From: Seminavis robusta
Taxonomy: Eukaryota > Bacillariophyta > Bacillariophyceae > Naviculales > Naviculaceae
Direction: 5' to 3'
Assembly: GCA_903772945.1 (NCBI GenBank)
Contig: CAICTM010000075.1
Span: 62,001 to 126,000 of the forward strand
Length of the DNA: 64,000 nt
Below are positions 10,601 through 21,660 of this stretch, in pieces. The notes below the pieces were generated by a model. The model was not told the origin of the DNA. It did not search any database and was given only the letters and a program-made list of their open reading frames with translations. How positions within the stretch are numbered: position 1 is the first letter of the stretch; each line of letters starts with the position of its first letter. The translations under genes and the position numbers were made by a program.

Positions 10601-12351
10601 AAACCCCCAATGCTAAGGATTTGGGCAGGGCCGCCATTCGTGGCAGTATTCACAGCGGCATTGTGTCTGGTTGGAAGGATCAGACCAAGAGACTTGTGGC
10701 ATGGAACACAGAGTCCCTGCTTCGCCTGTTGCAAAAGGTGGCTGCAAGCCGAGGGGGTGCTCCAAAGAGCAATCATACTGAAGGCGCCAGGAAGCTCATG
10801 CCCACAGCTGCTCCCTTGAGCGAAGTCGTCGAGATAATCCCTCTACCCGGCTTTGACTCGAAGCAAGTATGCAAGAAGCAAGTCAACCCAGAGTCTATTG
10901 ATTTAGGCCCAGAAGTGAGACGGCAACTCAGCTCATATGTTTCTTGGGTGGCCTCTTCCTACAAAAACAACCCTTTTCACAACTTTGAGCATGCAAGTCA
11001 TGTGAGCATGTCTGTGAACAAACTCCTCTCTCGTATTGTGGCTCCTGACATTAGTGTGGAAGATGCGGACGAGACCAAGATGAAGGCCAAAATGGCAGCT
11101 GAGCTTCATGACCATACATACGGCATAACTTCGGATCCTCTTACGCAGTTCGCCTGCGCCCTAGCGGCCTTGATTCACGATGTCGATCATCGTGGAGTCC
11201 CCAATGGCAGGCTAGTGGAAGAAGAGCCACGCCTCGGGGAGTTGTACGAGCAAAGTGTAGCCGGTACGTCTGAATCGAATCGAGTCAAATCACGCAAAGC
11301 AGTTTGATGTCGCTCCATCTCGCTGGGATTTTTGGACTGATGCAGGAGTTTTTTCTTTGTCTTGCTTGCTTGAAGAACAAAACAGTGTCGACCTCGCTTG
11401 GCTTAAGCTGATGAGCGACGAATACCAGGACCTTCGCGCCTGCATCTACTCGAACGAAGCTGAAATGAAGCGCTTTCGTCAAGTTGTTGTCAACACGGTG
11501 CTTGCTGTAAGTTGTTTCGCTCTAATATAGTTGCCTGTCTGGCTGTGTTTTCAAGTGAAGCAACGTTTTGTTCTGACACACCACTATGCATTCGCAACTA
11601 CGTTTTCAGACGGACATTTTTGACAAGAAGCTGAAAGCACTTCGCAATGCACGATGGGATAAGGCGTTTCACAACGCAGACAAGTTTATCGACGAAGGAA
11701 CGGGTATCATTTCGGAACAGGAGGACGTGAATCGCAAGGCAACCATCGTGATTGAACACATTATTCAGGCTTCGGACGGTAAGTTGCAATTGAGCTAGCG
11801 CAAGTACCGTTCATGTGGATGCCCCAACAACCCGCCCATTGTATCGTGTATCTATCTTACCTGCTTGATGCCTGCTTGTTTTCCAGTGTCTCACACAATG
11901 CAGCACTGGCATGTGTACACCAAATGGGTAAGCCCCAAACAAAGGTTCTTCCAGCTAGCTAGTTGGAAAGCTTTGGATCATCGTCCACTCATTCTTCTTG
12001 TCTTTCATCTGCTGTCTTCCTTCACAGAACGAAAAGCTGTATCAAGAGCAGTACTTGGCGTACGTGGCAGGCCGAGGAGGCGCCAAGGATCCCACGGATG
12101 GCTGGTACGGTGGAGAACTTTGGTTTTTCGACAACTATGTAATTCCGCTGTCTAAAAAGTTGGCGGAATGTGGCGTGTTTGGTGTATCCTCGGATGAGTA
12201 CTTGAACTATGCCCTCGAGAACCGCAAGGAATGGGCTCAAAAGGGTCGTGACATTGTGGATGCCATGGCAAAAAAGTACCGCCGTGAAGCTGCACTACCG
12301 GAGCAAGCTGTTGCTGTGGATGACTCGACTCTCACTCGAGTGTGTGAGTGA
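7670..12351 (+). CDS. receptor-type nucleotide cyclase fused to cyclic-nucleotide phosphodiesterase, 13 exons
   Basis: Exons: 7670-7963, 8057-9409, 9518-9547, 9628-9669, 9752-9787, 9870-9927, 10013-10130, 10213-10275, 10377-11263, 11376-11506, 11610-11778, 11887-11927 and 12028-12351, all GT-AG and keeping frame (1181 residues). Layout: cytosolic N-terminus, TM1 (about 66-87), ectodomain to about 420, TM2 (about 421-445), class III cyclase domain (about 540-710), then a class I PDE domain (about 860-1160). Metal-binding Asp residues are in FADIVGFT and VGDSYVAV. KVET carries the Glu typical of guanylate cyclases, but RFQLFGDTVNTASR has Gln where they have Cys, so the purine used is not certain. 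The PDE has HNFEHASH, the signature IHDVDHRGVPN and the late ASDVSH Asp. It should both make and degrade a cyclic nucleotide at a membrane. ATG 7670 is chosen because the paralogue starts at the same point; an in-frame upstream ATG-like start adds an unlikely leader. Confidence 0.9.
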
Positions 12352-13195
12352 TGCCTGTGATGCATGCACATCTTCCTTGCTTCCTTCTTCTGGGATGGCT
12401 CCACCTCCATCTATATAGCAAACTTCCGACTTCCCTCTTCCTTTCGGATGATCTTCTATCTTACATGCCCTTGCTTTGGATGAGTTTGATGAATAATAAC
12501 AAATTAGAACGAATTAGGTGTAGTAGCTACTATCCAAGGCTGGGTTCCAGAGGACTATCAAGAATGCAAAGCTGAGGCTAATGAGCCTTGGAGATGCAGT
12601 GCAGTGTTTGGTTTGCCTATTGTGCAGGGGATTCGGAGGCAAGATTCGGGGTGTCATGAGAGGTGGCAGCAGGAATCAGACCGGTGGCTCTGGCTAGCCT
12701 ACTGGTACTCTACTAGCAACTAGCTATCTTCAGACTTCCCTCTTCCTTACGGATGAGTCCTCAGCCTTACGTGCCTCCGATAACACGGCCATCCGACGTT
12801 GGGGTGTTGCGTAAGGTACGAACGTCCTCAAATTGATCACGGCATAAGAAATCTTGTTGGAGGCAGTCTTGTGTTCGGTCCATCGACACGCTTGCGATCC
12901 CGGGTGCTCTCTTTTCAATCTTCAATAATAACTCCTTAGCTTAAATTTATCAAACAGCCAAACATTCTTGTACTACTACCTGGTAGCTAGCTAGAGAATT
13001 TGTATGGGTCTTGTGAAATAGAATGCTGAGGGGCGGAGTCGCCAGCCTGCATGAATTGAAATTTCAACCTAGTGGGAGCACACTGCCGGAGCAATATTTT
13101 CCGTGATGTCGGGAGCAGCGACCAGCACAATCAGATTGACCTCATTATTAGTGTTACTCTTGTGTGTATTACAAACTTAAGTTGTGTTTCTATGA
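12352..13195. other. spacer with imperfect direct repeats around an open frame
   Basis: Two imperfect direct repeats of about 45 bp, sharing ACTTCCCTCTTCCTT and CGGATGA, lie near 12420-12465 and 12727-12772. Between them an ATG-less frame of about 69 codons (about 12515-12723, containing QGWVPEDYQECKAEANEPWR) ends at TAG. It is unlike the flanking genes and not recognised. The remainder shows nothing supportable. Confidence 0.35.
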
Positions 13196-16100
13196 ATGTC
13201 CCTGTTTGGTTTGGTTGGTGTGGATTGTTCTTCTGTTGATCTTGGTTGTGTTTTACCAATGGAATGTTTTCCTGATTCCCCAGGGGAGGACAGTGGAGGT
13301 GGAGCAAGACAGCTTAATAAAACTGGGACTCAAGACAATGGAGAAGATGAGAATGGTGTGGTGATGGGGAAAATTTTGACAGATGAAGAGCAAGGTCATG
13401 AAGTCTTTGCTGATCAAGAAGAGGAGGAAGATGGAGAAAATGAAGGTGAAAAAGGTCTTTTGTCAGTGGAGAGTACTACTGAAAGTACCACTGGGTCTAC
13501 TATAGGTGGTACCACTAGTAGGAAGGAGTCAGAGTACAGCTCAGTTCTATGGAATGGCAAAGTGGGAACTTTGGTGTTGGAAGCTGAGCAAATTGTATTT
13601 CAGGGACTTTCAGGCATCAAAGTCAGTATTCCCTGGAATTTGGTGAAAAATCATCAGTGGACCACAAAGGATGGAACTAAAAATGACAATGGCACTGCAA
13701 GTTCAGGTGCAATTGAAAGTGTAGGTGAAAATGACAATGATGACAATGATGAAAGGGCAGATGCCAGACTGTGCCTGCTAAATGGAGAACACATTGATCT
13801 ACAATTTGCACAAAAGCACAGTCTGAGACAAATTCAGCAAGCTGTCAATCAGAGACTGGCAAATTCCAATCTGGTCAATACCTACTCAGAAGCAAACAAG
13901 TTCATTGGGGTGGATGGAAAAATTGCTGCTCCCATTCAAGCCATGGCTACCTTTTCTAGCAGTAGTACTGGTTGTTCAGAAAATCATACAGATGAACAGC
14001 AACCATTGATACCGGTACTGCAAGAAAATGCCAATCTGAGAGCTTCTGTCAATTCACTCATGAGCAAAGTAAGTGATCTACAAGCTCAGGAAACCACCTA
14101 CAGGACACGCATGGAGCTATTGGAACTGCAATTTGAACGATTCACGAGTGGAATACTAGGTTCTCCAAAGCAACAACCATCGTCACCCACAACAGATTCA
14201 CCACCCTCGGTTCGATTTCAACAACTGGAGCAACAACTTGCAGAGCCGCTACCCGAAGATCCTCTGGCGCAAGAGATTCCCGTGGGAAATTCCGATGAAG
14301 CACAAACCAGTGACGGCGATCGACGCAATGACAGACGTCACAGTGATGCCGTATTTGCCGTCTCCGAATCCATGGCTACCTCAGAAGGCATGGATCTCAT
14401 TCGAAGAAAACTACGTTTTCGAAAGTCAGCCGTTACGGGACAATCGGCATATGCCAAGCAACTGCCTCCCGACACCTACGGCTTTCTCATGGTGGCACCC
14501 GTCCGCAGTGCTCCATACGCCATGGGATTCATTGTGTGCCTTATTCAAATTGTCACCTTTTTTCTCATGGCATTCTCCATCATCAACGATGGCGTCGTAT
14601 ACGAAAATCCCATTGGGATTCCACCCAATATTGCCACACAGGTCCGAATCGTACAATTCCTGGCCATTATCATTGCCGTCGTCACACAGGATGATCTCAT
14701 GAAGGCACTCGATCTTATTCGAGTCGTTTTCTCCAAATCATTCTACGATGCATTCCCACGAACGTCCAAGCCCAAGATTGTGTCTTGTGTGGTACTACGC
14801 TGTCTCTCGGGATGCCTTGGATTGGTCGCCAGCTTTTTTCTAATCATCACGTCCGAAACAATCTACTACCTATTGCTCAATTTTACGGCACTCGAATTCA
14901 TTTCACAGCTCGACGAAGCATTCTTTGTCTTGTCCGAGTACGGATATGCCGGCAAGACATGCGAAATTGCTGCCAAGGCAATGAGTGCCACCACGTTTTA
15001 CGTACACACCAAAGTCTATCGGATGCGGAAAACACTCCTATTCTTTGCCATTTTAATTGCGCTCATCACGGGATGGAGTGTCATTGTACACAAACAACGG
15101 AGCGGATCGTATCAGTGCAAGACATTACTGGTTCAATTTGGGGATGACATGAGGCCAGAATTGGCCACGTTCAGTGGTTTGTACGATCAAAGGATCACCA
15201 AGAACAAAGCTCACAACGGACACTTGGCCTACGTGGATCGAAAGTCAAAAACGGGAGTCTTTGCCTATTGCACAAAGGGGCTCTACTGGACGTTTCAATA
15301 CCACATCGATCGCGTGGGTACAGCTGTCGACATTGATCCTTGCAAAGATTGGGTTGCACGTTCCGCATCCACCACATCATACGATATCTTGTTTAGTACT
15401 GCGTCTTCGTGGTTTGTACGAGACGAGGCGGACCGAGAAGTCTTCTTCGACCCATTCGTCCTCGTGTGTCACGACTGTGGCGACAGCTACAACTCTTGCA
15501 GCGGTAAGAATTCAGAAGATTCGATTCGATGCCGTTCCTGGGATGCCAACCCCACTCATTCGTTGTCTGTCGTTGCTCCTCTGACTGATTCTCTCCAGGC
15601 CGAGGTACTGCTTGCAATTCTGCCGTTTGTGACTGCGAAGATGGCTATTATGGCCTCCAATGTGAATTCAAAGAGCCATGCCAAAACGTATCAATGGATT
15701 CGCGGTTTCCTGGATTCGTCGGCACTCGACCCTGGTCGCAATCGTACGAACTGTTTGTGTTTAACCGCCAAGTCGTGTCGGTTTACAACCGACCCGTGTA
15801 CATCTCCAAACTGGAAGGCAACACGTGAGTATATTGCTGTTGCAGGAATGCGACGACGATGGCTCTGATCTCTCATCAAATCGCGATGTTTTCAATCGTC
15901 ACGTCATTACATTTCAGGTTTGACTTGTTGTTTTTCACGGGAAGGGTGAGTGCAGCGCGTTTCGCGAAGTTTCTTACTGATTGCAACGCAAATCGCGGCT
16001 AAATTTGCTCTCTTTCGTTGCTTGGCTGTTGCAGCGCTGGGCAGTGTCGTATGCTGGTGCACTAGCTGAGGTGCCTGAAGACGATAGTGTAGAGGCGTTA

Positions 16101-18894
16101 GCTATTGTTGCTGACTACATGGAGAATCATTTTCATGGTCACTGGGATAACTACACAGTGGCCTTTCTCAGCGAGGCAATGGATGTGTGAGCGACAGTCA
16201 TTACCCAGGTTGTTCTTCTTTTGATTACATGGCAGTAACTAACAAGAGTGCTTCTCTTTGCGAGTTCAGGTTGACGCCTGGTGATGCCCAATCTCCAGTC
16301 GAACTGGAATGGTATGTCGCCACAGAGAGACAGCCAGAACAACTTATCATTCAAAGCCCCGATTTGGTGCAATCCGTAGATGGACGACTTCTCTGCGCCG
16401 TTTGCGATGACGTCTCCAACCCGTGTTTTTACGGTGGTGAATGCAAGAAGGGAGTTTGCAAGTGTACGTTGGGATCCGCGGGAGCACTTTGCGAGAAAGC
16501 ACCTTTGGGAAACGGGCGATGCGACTCTGTCGTAAATACGCCTCTTTATGATTTGGATGCCGGCGACTGTTGTGCTTCCACCTGCGTCAGCAAACAATAT
16601 ACGTGCGGAAGGTAAGCTTCTTTCTGAGTGATGAGTTATCCCAACGGAGTACGGAAGTACACCAGCATACTGATTGTTTCCGCCGTCCCTGAAACTTGTA
16701 GAGAGAAGAATGGATACGGGTACATTGGTTATGACTGCTTGCTACCAAACAATGTGTGGGAGCCGCGAGATACCACTGCGCCCCTGCTGAGGGATGCTGG
16801 GCAATTCGGGTACTCTGTTGCCCTCTCCAAGCACGGCAACTTTCTCGTGGTAGGTGCACCTGGTTTGAATCTAGTCAAAGTTTTCGAGCGCGAAGGGAGC
16901 AAATGGGCCCAACGTGGATCCCCAATTGAAGGTCAACCCGATACAAGATTTGGCGAGCATGTGACAATTTCCAGCGGACCTTATAATAGATGGAACAATC
17001 CTGATTTCAAGGTTCCGTTGATTGTTGGCATTTCTGCGCCAGATGAGCGCAACGGGACAGTGCACGTGTACTCTTGCACCGACGTTAGTTGTTCGTTGAG
17101 CACACGCAGCTTTGATGGGTTTGATACATTTGATATTGACGAAGCTGGGAATGTCATTGCCCTCGGTGAAACAGCCCACCATGATGGATATTTGCCACGC
17201 GTTTACATACACGAAATCGACCAGTTGCCAAGCCCGCGAACGAGTCTTGGCCCGAGGAATACTATCATCCCTGCCTACGCTCAACGGCCCATCCAGGTGT
17301 ATGGAAATGGAACCTCCTCACTTTCCCATTATATCGGCTCTATTTCCCTGTCCAGGAACTCCAAGACTGTTGCCATTCAAACAGCTGTGATGGACTGGAA
17401 CGTGGCCACGAATGCCCTCCTGAATTGCTCTTCCTGCTTTTCATTTTTGACACACAGCATCGAGGGGAGTGGGAACAAATCCTCCGTTCTCCTGGAAGAC
17501 ACAGTTTCAATTCACACAGACAGTCGCTCGTTCGTGGTTTCAGCTGATTCCAATGTTGCCGCTTTTGCGACCCCTTCGTGTGAAAAGCCCCTTGCACGAG
17601 TTTATGATTGGAATGGGACTGCCTGGACACGCCGTCTCGGCAACCTTCCTAAGCCTCCTGCAGAAGTCTGTACAAAGGATTTTGATCGAACTCCGATGTC
17701 TCTATCTCTCTCCGGCACCGGGGCGACGATTGCGATTGGATACAGCGGAAGGATCGAGGTGTACGATTATAACGGGACCCGATGGAACTTTGTGGGGAAG
17801 GACGAGCAAGGAAATCTGGCTAATAAATACGGCACAACTTCACGAGTTTCCGTTTCATCAAGTTTGGACGGAAGTTTCGTGGCCTACGGCATTCCGGGAG
17901 AGACTTCGGGGCAGACCGGGGTTGCAGGCGTCGCTTCAACACCACCCCGATTCGATCGATGCCACTTCAAGGTCGAACAGCAACTTCACTTCTCCCTGAC
18001 AACAGATGACTATCCGGACTATCTTTATTGGACGCTCTACAACAACAACACGGGCCTATTGACAGACCAGGCCAACATTGGTTACTACCAGGATAAGAAG
18101 GTGAGCTGCAGTAGCGGTGAAAGATCACAATAGCTGAAATAATGCAGGTTCATGGCTGGGATTGCAATTCTAACTTGCTTTTGTTGAAAAATGGTGTTCG
18201 CGCTGACAAGGCAACCTACTTGCATGAAATGTGTGTTGGACTCTCGACCTGCTCGATTCTGACAATCTACGACGAAGCAGCCTTGTTAGGTTTGGGTAGG
18301 GGCCTTCAAAAACCTGGAAGGTTGGACCTTCTTGCGAATTCGAAGGATGCTACTGGCAAGGCCGTTCGGAACAATATTGACAGCGGCTCCTTTCTAGGTC
18401 CGATGAAACGGATCAACATTGGAAACTGCACGAGATGCGGCAAGGACACCAGATTTCGAATGCTAATGTACACGTGTGAACAAGTTGGGTGGGAGCTGGT
18501 TGATCGTTTTGGCGCCGTTCTCGTTCGCGGCAAGAGCGATGAACCGTTGGATCCTTTTAACCAGTATGCGCCATTCTTTCTAGATGCCCTTCAAGAGAAC
18601 TTGGATCTACGGAACACAACGTTGATGGAGGAGAATGTAACGACGTTGTCACCAACAGCAGCTCCAACAGCTGCACCTGTCGGTTGTGTCAAGAAAAAAT
18701 ACTGGGAGGACCTGTGCTTGCCGTTGAATTCGGAATGCTTCACCTTTTACGCTTTCCTGGTCCAACCAAAGGAGGGACTCAGCCGTTCGGATGCCACCAG
18801 CGTCTATCTGTTTGAAAAATCAAACGAAATCTGGCGGCAGCTGATCACTGAAGAGGGACAGGAAGCGCACTCGTTTGGAAACTGTACGCGTTAG
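13196..18894 (+). CDS. large membrane protein with PH-like, EGF-like, LNR-like and beta-propeller-like regions, 7 exons
   Basis: Exons 13196-15503, 15599-15824, 15918-15945, 16035-16186, 16270-16611, 16702-18100 and 18148-18894 join in frame (1733 residues). An acidic N-terminus precedes a segment (about 118-230) resembling a GRAM/TFIIH-p62 PH fold (GTLVLEAEQIVFQG, then a strand with SIPWNLV). A coiled coil (about 275-320) follows, then about four TM segments between 440 and 640. The C-terminal half is Cys-rich and probably extracellular: an EGF-like module (ACNSAVCDCEDGYYGLQC), a second EGF (CFYGGECKKGVCKC), an LNR-like module (GNGRCDSVVN, then DLDAGDCC) and repeated propeller blades such as GYSVALSKHGNFLVVGAPG. 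A PTAAPTAAP linker lies near the end. The role is unknown; adhesion or surface sensing is inferred. The first ATG is used, but starts near 13260 or 13364 are possible. Confidence 0.75.
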
Positions 18895-19141
18895 CTACTG
18901 GTGCCGGGTGGAAGAGGGATTGACGCTTCCTGGATGCGCTGAGCTATCTATTACTACTGGCACCATTGCATATACATTTATCATTCAAATGATGGGTTTA
19001 CCTGTCGTACCTGATCTTACATAGCGCACTGTATTAACATGTATAAATTATGACCTTCTCGGAGTATGGCAACCGACGTCGAAAACAGCGGATGGAGTGT
19101 TGATGTGTCTTGTGCATAACAATCGCTGCCCACGAAACGGC

Positions 19142-20251
19142 TTACAACATGAACTTCTTTGTCTGGCCCTCACACCAAGCCGATCGCTCAATAGGTGGAG
19201 GAAGAATCCGGGGAGGTTTTGATTCCGCTGAGGAGCCGTTAATGTTGCTGGTCGCGGCCCTGCTGTTGCTCTGTAGTATGGAAGCTGGTGTAGCAGGGTT
19301 TTTGTTTTGCTGACCTTGCTGTTTCTTCTTCTTGTCCACTCGGCTTATTTGCTGCTGGTAAGTCATGGACCTTCTACTGCTGGAGGACTTGTTGGACAGC
19401 CTACTGGACGAAGTCTGAATGATTTTATCGTCGAAGAAACTCCTCTGCTGTTGTCTCTCGGTGAAGAGCTGCTTTTCCAGCGAGGCCATTGTTTCTGCCT
19501 GGACTCTGTTTTGCACTTTTAGTTGCTGAACATTTCTTTGCAAGACACCTCTCTCCATGAGAAGTCCTTGGACTTGTTCTTTGTACTTGTTTGCGAGTCT
19601 TTCGGCGGCCTCTTCGTGGGAAAACATGCTTGAATTTTGGTGATGGTTACCATGTCCCACCTCGTCTTCGGATAGTGGGATGCCATCTTCGATTAGATTC
19701 AGCTTGTTGAGTAGGTTAACAGTCTCGTCGTCTGTGTCATCGTCGGCCTCCTCCTGAATCTCGTGTGCCTTCTTGAGAATCCTTTCAAAGAGACCCTGAA
19801 GTTGACTGTTCTGAGCTTGGAGGGCTCTGACTTGTGACTCGCTCTGTTGCAGCTTCGTGTTCAGAAAGTCCACAGAGGACTGAAGCTCGAGCAGAGCTAC
19901 CTGTGATGGATGGTGTTCCTTGTAGCTTTCAATAACTCTCGGTGTCAAGGCGCCAATGTTGTTGGTGTGGTGGTTGTTCTTCATTATCCCAGAAATGGGT
20001 TTGTTGTTACTGTTGCTGTTGCCCTTAGTTGTGGCAGGCTGGTTTTCTTGGTCGAGCTTCTTCGAAGTTTTGGAATCAGCGGGCAAGCCTAAGGAGTTGT
20101 GGGAATCAAGGGATGGCGACCCAAACTGCATATCGTGAGACCCTGTTGTCTCTGTTTCGGTATCTCCCGAGGGCGGATGAGGGTTTCGGGTCTGGCTTTC
20201 CTGAGTTTGACGCCCACGGAGTCGGGAGAGATCAAAGATTTTTCGGGGCAT
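19142..20251 (-). CDS. coiled-coil protein of unknown function
   Basis: This single-exon protein of 369 residues begins MPRKIFDLSRLRGRQ. Residues 1-105 are polar and probably disordered. Residues about 115-170 (VALLELQSSVDFLNTKLQQ, then QALQAQ-type heptads) and about 215-270 form coiled coils, separated by an acidic loop (EEADDDTDDETVN). The tail is Ser/Lys/Gln-rich and ends IERSAWCEGQTKKFML. No catalytic domain or membrane segment is visible. It is convergent with the upstream EGF/LNR protein gene. Confidence 0.65.
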   Translation of the reverse strand: MPRKIFDLSRLRGRQTQESQTRNPHPPSGDTETETTGSHDMQFGSPSLDSHNSLGLPADSKTSKKLDQENQPATTKGNSNSNNKPISGIMKNNHHTNNIGALTPRVIESYKEHHPSQVALLELQSSVDFLNTKLQQSESQVRALQAQNSQLQGLFERILKKAHEIQEEADDDTDDETVNLLNKLNLIEDGIPLSEDEVGHGNHHQNSSMFSHEEAAERLANKYKEQVQGLLMERGVLQRNVQQLKVQNRVQAETMASLEKQLFTERQQQRSFFDDKIIQTSSSRLSNKSSSSRRSMTYQQQISRVDKKKKQQGQQNKNPATPASILQSNSRAATSNINGSSAESKPPRILPPPIERSAWCEGQTKKFML

Positions 20252-21660
20252 GGTCGGCTAATGTTCTTTCTACGATTAGTGGCATGCTAAGTTATTCTAT
20301 TGCTGCCAATCGCAATACTGTGGGCTAGGAAGGTGGGTGCAGCGCACATTGCCGGTGGTTCTTATCCATGTGAAAGGGGCATGGCGATGCGTATGGGACT
20401 TGGCGACAGCTTCGAAATTTCTTCACGTCGCAGAGTTGTCGTCCAGTCATTGTAAGCGATGAACCAGCTAATTGCCAAATCGTGGGCACAGGCCGACCAG
20501 GATGCAAGGCGACTCCCATCACATTATCTCAGTCACACTCATACATGCTTCGACAAAAAGCGCAGGCCAGTCCCAGAATTGAAAGTTGTACCCGCGTGTC
20601 ACATCGTGGAAAGCGATTCCACGACCTTGACTGAAAAGACAACGATGCCAACTCAATTGTCTGCGGTTGAGGAGGCAGCAGCAGCAGACACCGAGGCCGA
20701 GCCAGCTTGTCGATACCAGTACCAGATGGTTCCAGCTTTTCGCAGAGAATGCTTTCGGATCGCCTACCGGTATACCGGCCTCGGACTAACAATCAAGGTG
20801 GGAAGTGTGATGCAACTTTGCAAACAAGCAAGCAACTTGCTTCTTCTTCCTTTCGGGAGCTGCAGGAATGCACGCCATTGGATTCGACTTCGTTTCAGCA
20901 CTGAATGACGATTGCCTTTATGCCGCTCCTTTTGCTCCATTCGGAAGGGTCTTGGCCGACCGTACGATTCATTCGCGAATTCAGCACTCATCAAAACTCC
21001 GAATGCACTCTGAAGCAAGCTGTGAGCTGGTCCACCACTTTACTGGGTTTAAAAAGCAGTATGGATCATCTTGGAACTTTGGATGGTTCGGTTTGTACCT
21101 TACGCGTCATGCGGCAATACCACCCGTGAAACGAGTGTGGTTAGTTGTTCGTTTTTTCTCGCAGCTTGCAGCTTCATTTCTGGCAGGTGGCAGTGTAGTG
21201 GAGCATTGCGAAGCATCTTGCCACTCCCAAGATTCGTGGGTGCTCGATAGCCACTAGTAGCTGCGCTGCCAGTTTCAGTCAAGCAACCCAACAAGAATCG
21301 GCAACTTGAGGTGGGCATCAGCGCAGCACCCAACAAAGCGGAGATGGAGTGGACACCACCAACACGAAGCCCGGAGTCTTGAGAAGGATTGTGCGTTCGC
21401 TTCGTCGCAAAAGGGAAAAGTTCCCGTGGCTTCTTCGGAACATGGGCTCTAAATCCAAGTACCGGTGACATTTTTCTGAGAGAATGAGAAGTTCAAAATG
21501 ACCCATTGGCACATGCCTATTGATTCACGCTCGGGATCCCCACAACTCCGTTTTCGCTGAAGATGAACGAAAGGCTCTCACAAAATTCATTCTCCAGCAA
21601 CTAAAACGACCAAACAAACCCACCACTCCAGACAAACCGAACAGAGAAAAAGACAACACC
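20252..21660. other. spacer between divergent coiled-coil and PTA genes
   Basis: Open frames occur on the plus strand (20459-20908 and 20868-21257) and minus strand (21100-21471), all with unlikely composition and no recognised family. A GT-AG pair could join 20648-20804 to 20869-20904 to give a short protein starting MPTQLSAVEEAAAADTEAE, but nothing else supports it. The segment from about 21500 to 21660 presumably holds the PTA promoter. Confidence 0.3.

Noticed and set aside
20459-21471. Overlapping frames on both strands between the coiled-coil and PTA genes
   Set aside because: Composition is unlikely, no family is recognised, and only one weak splice pair could join pieces.
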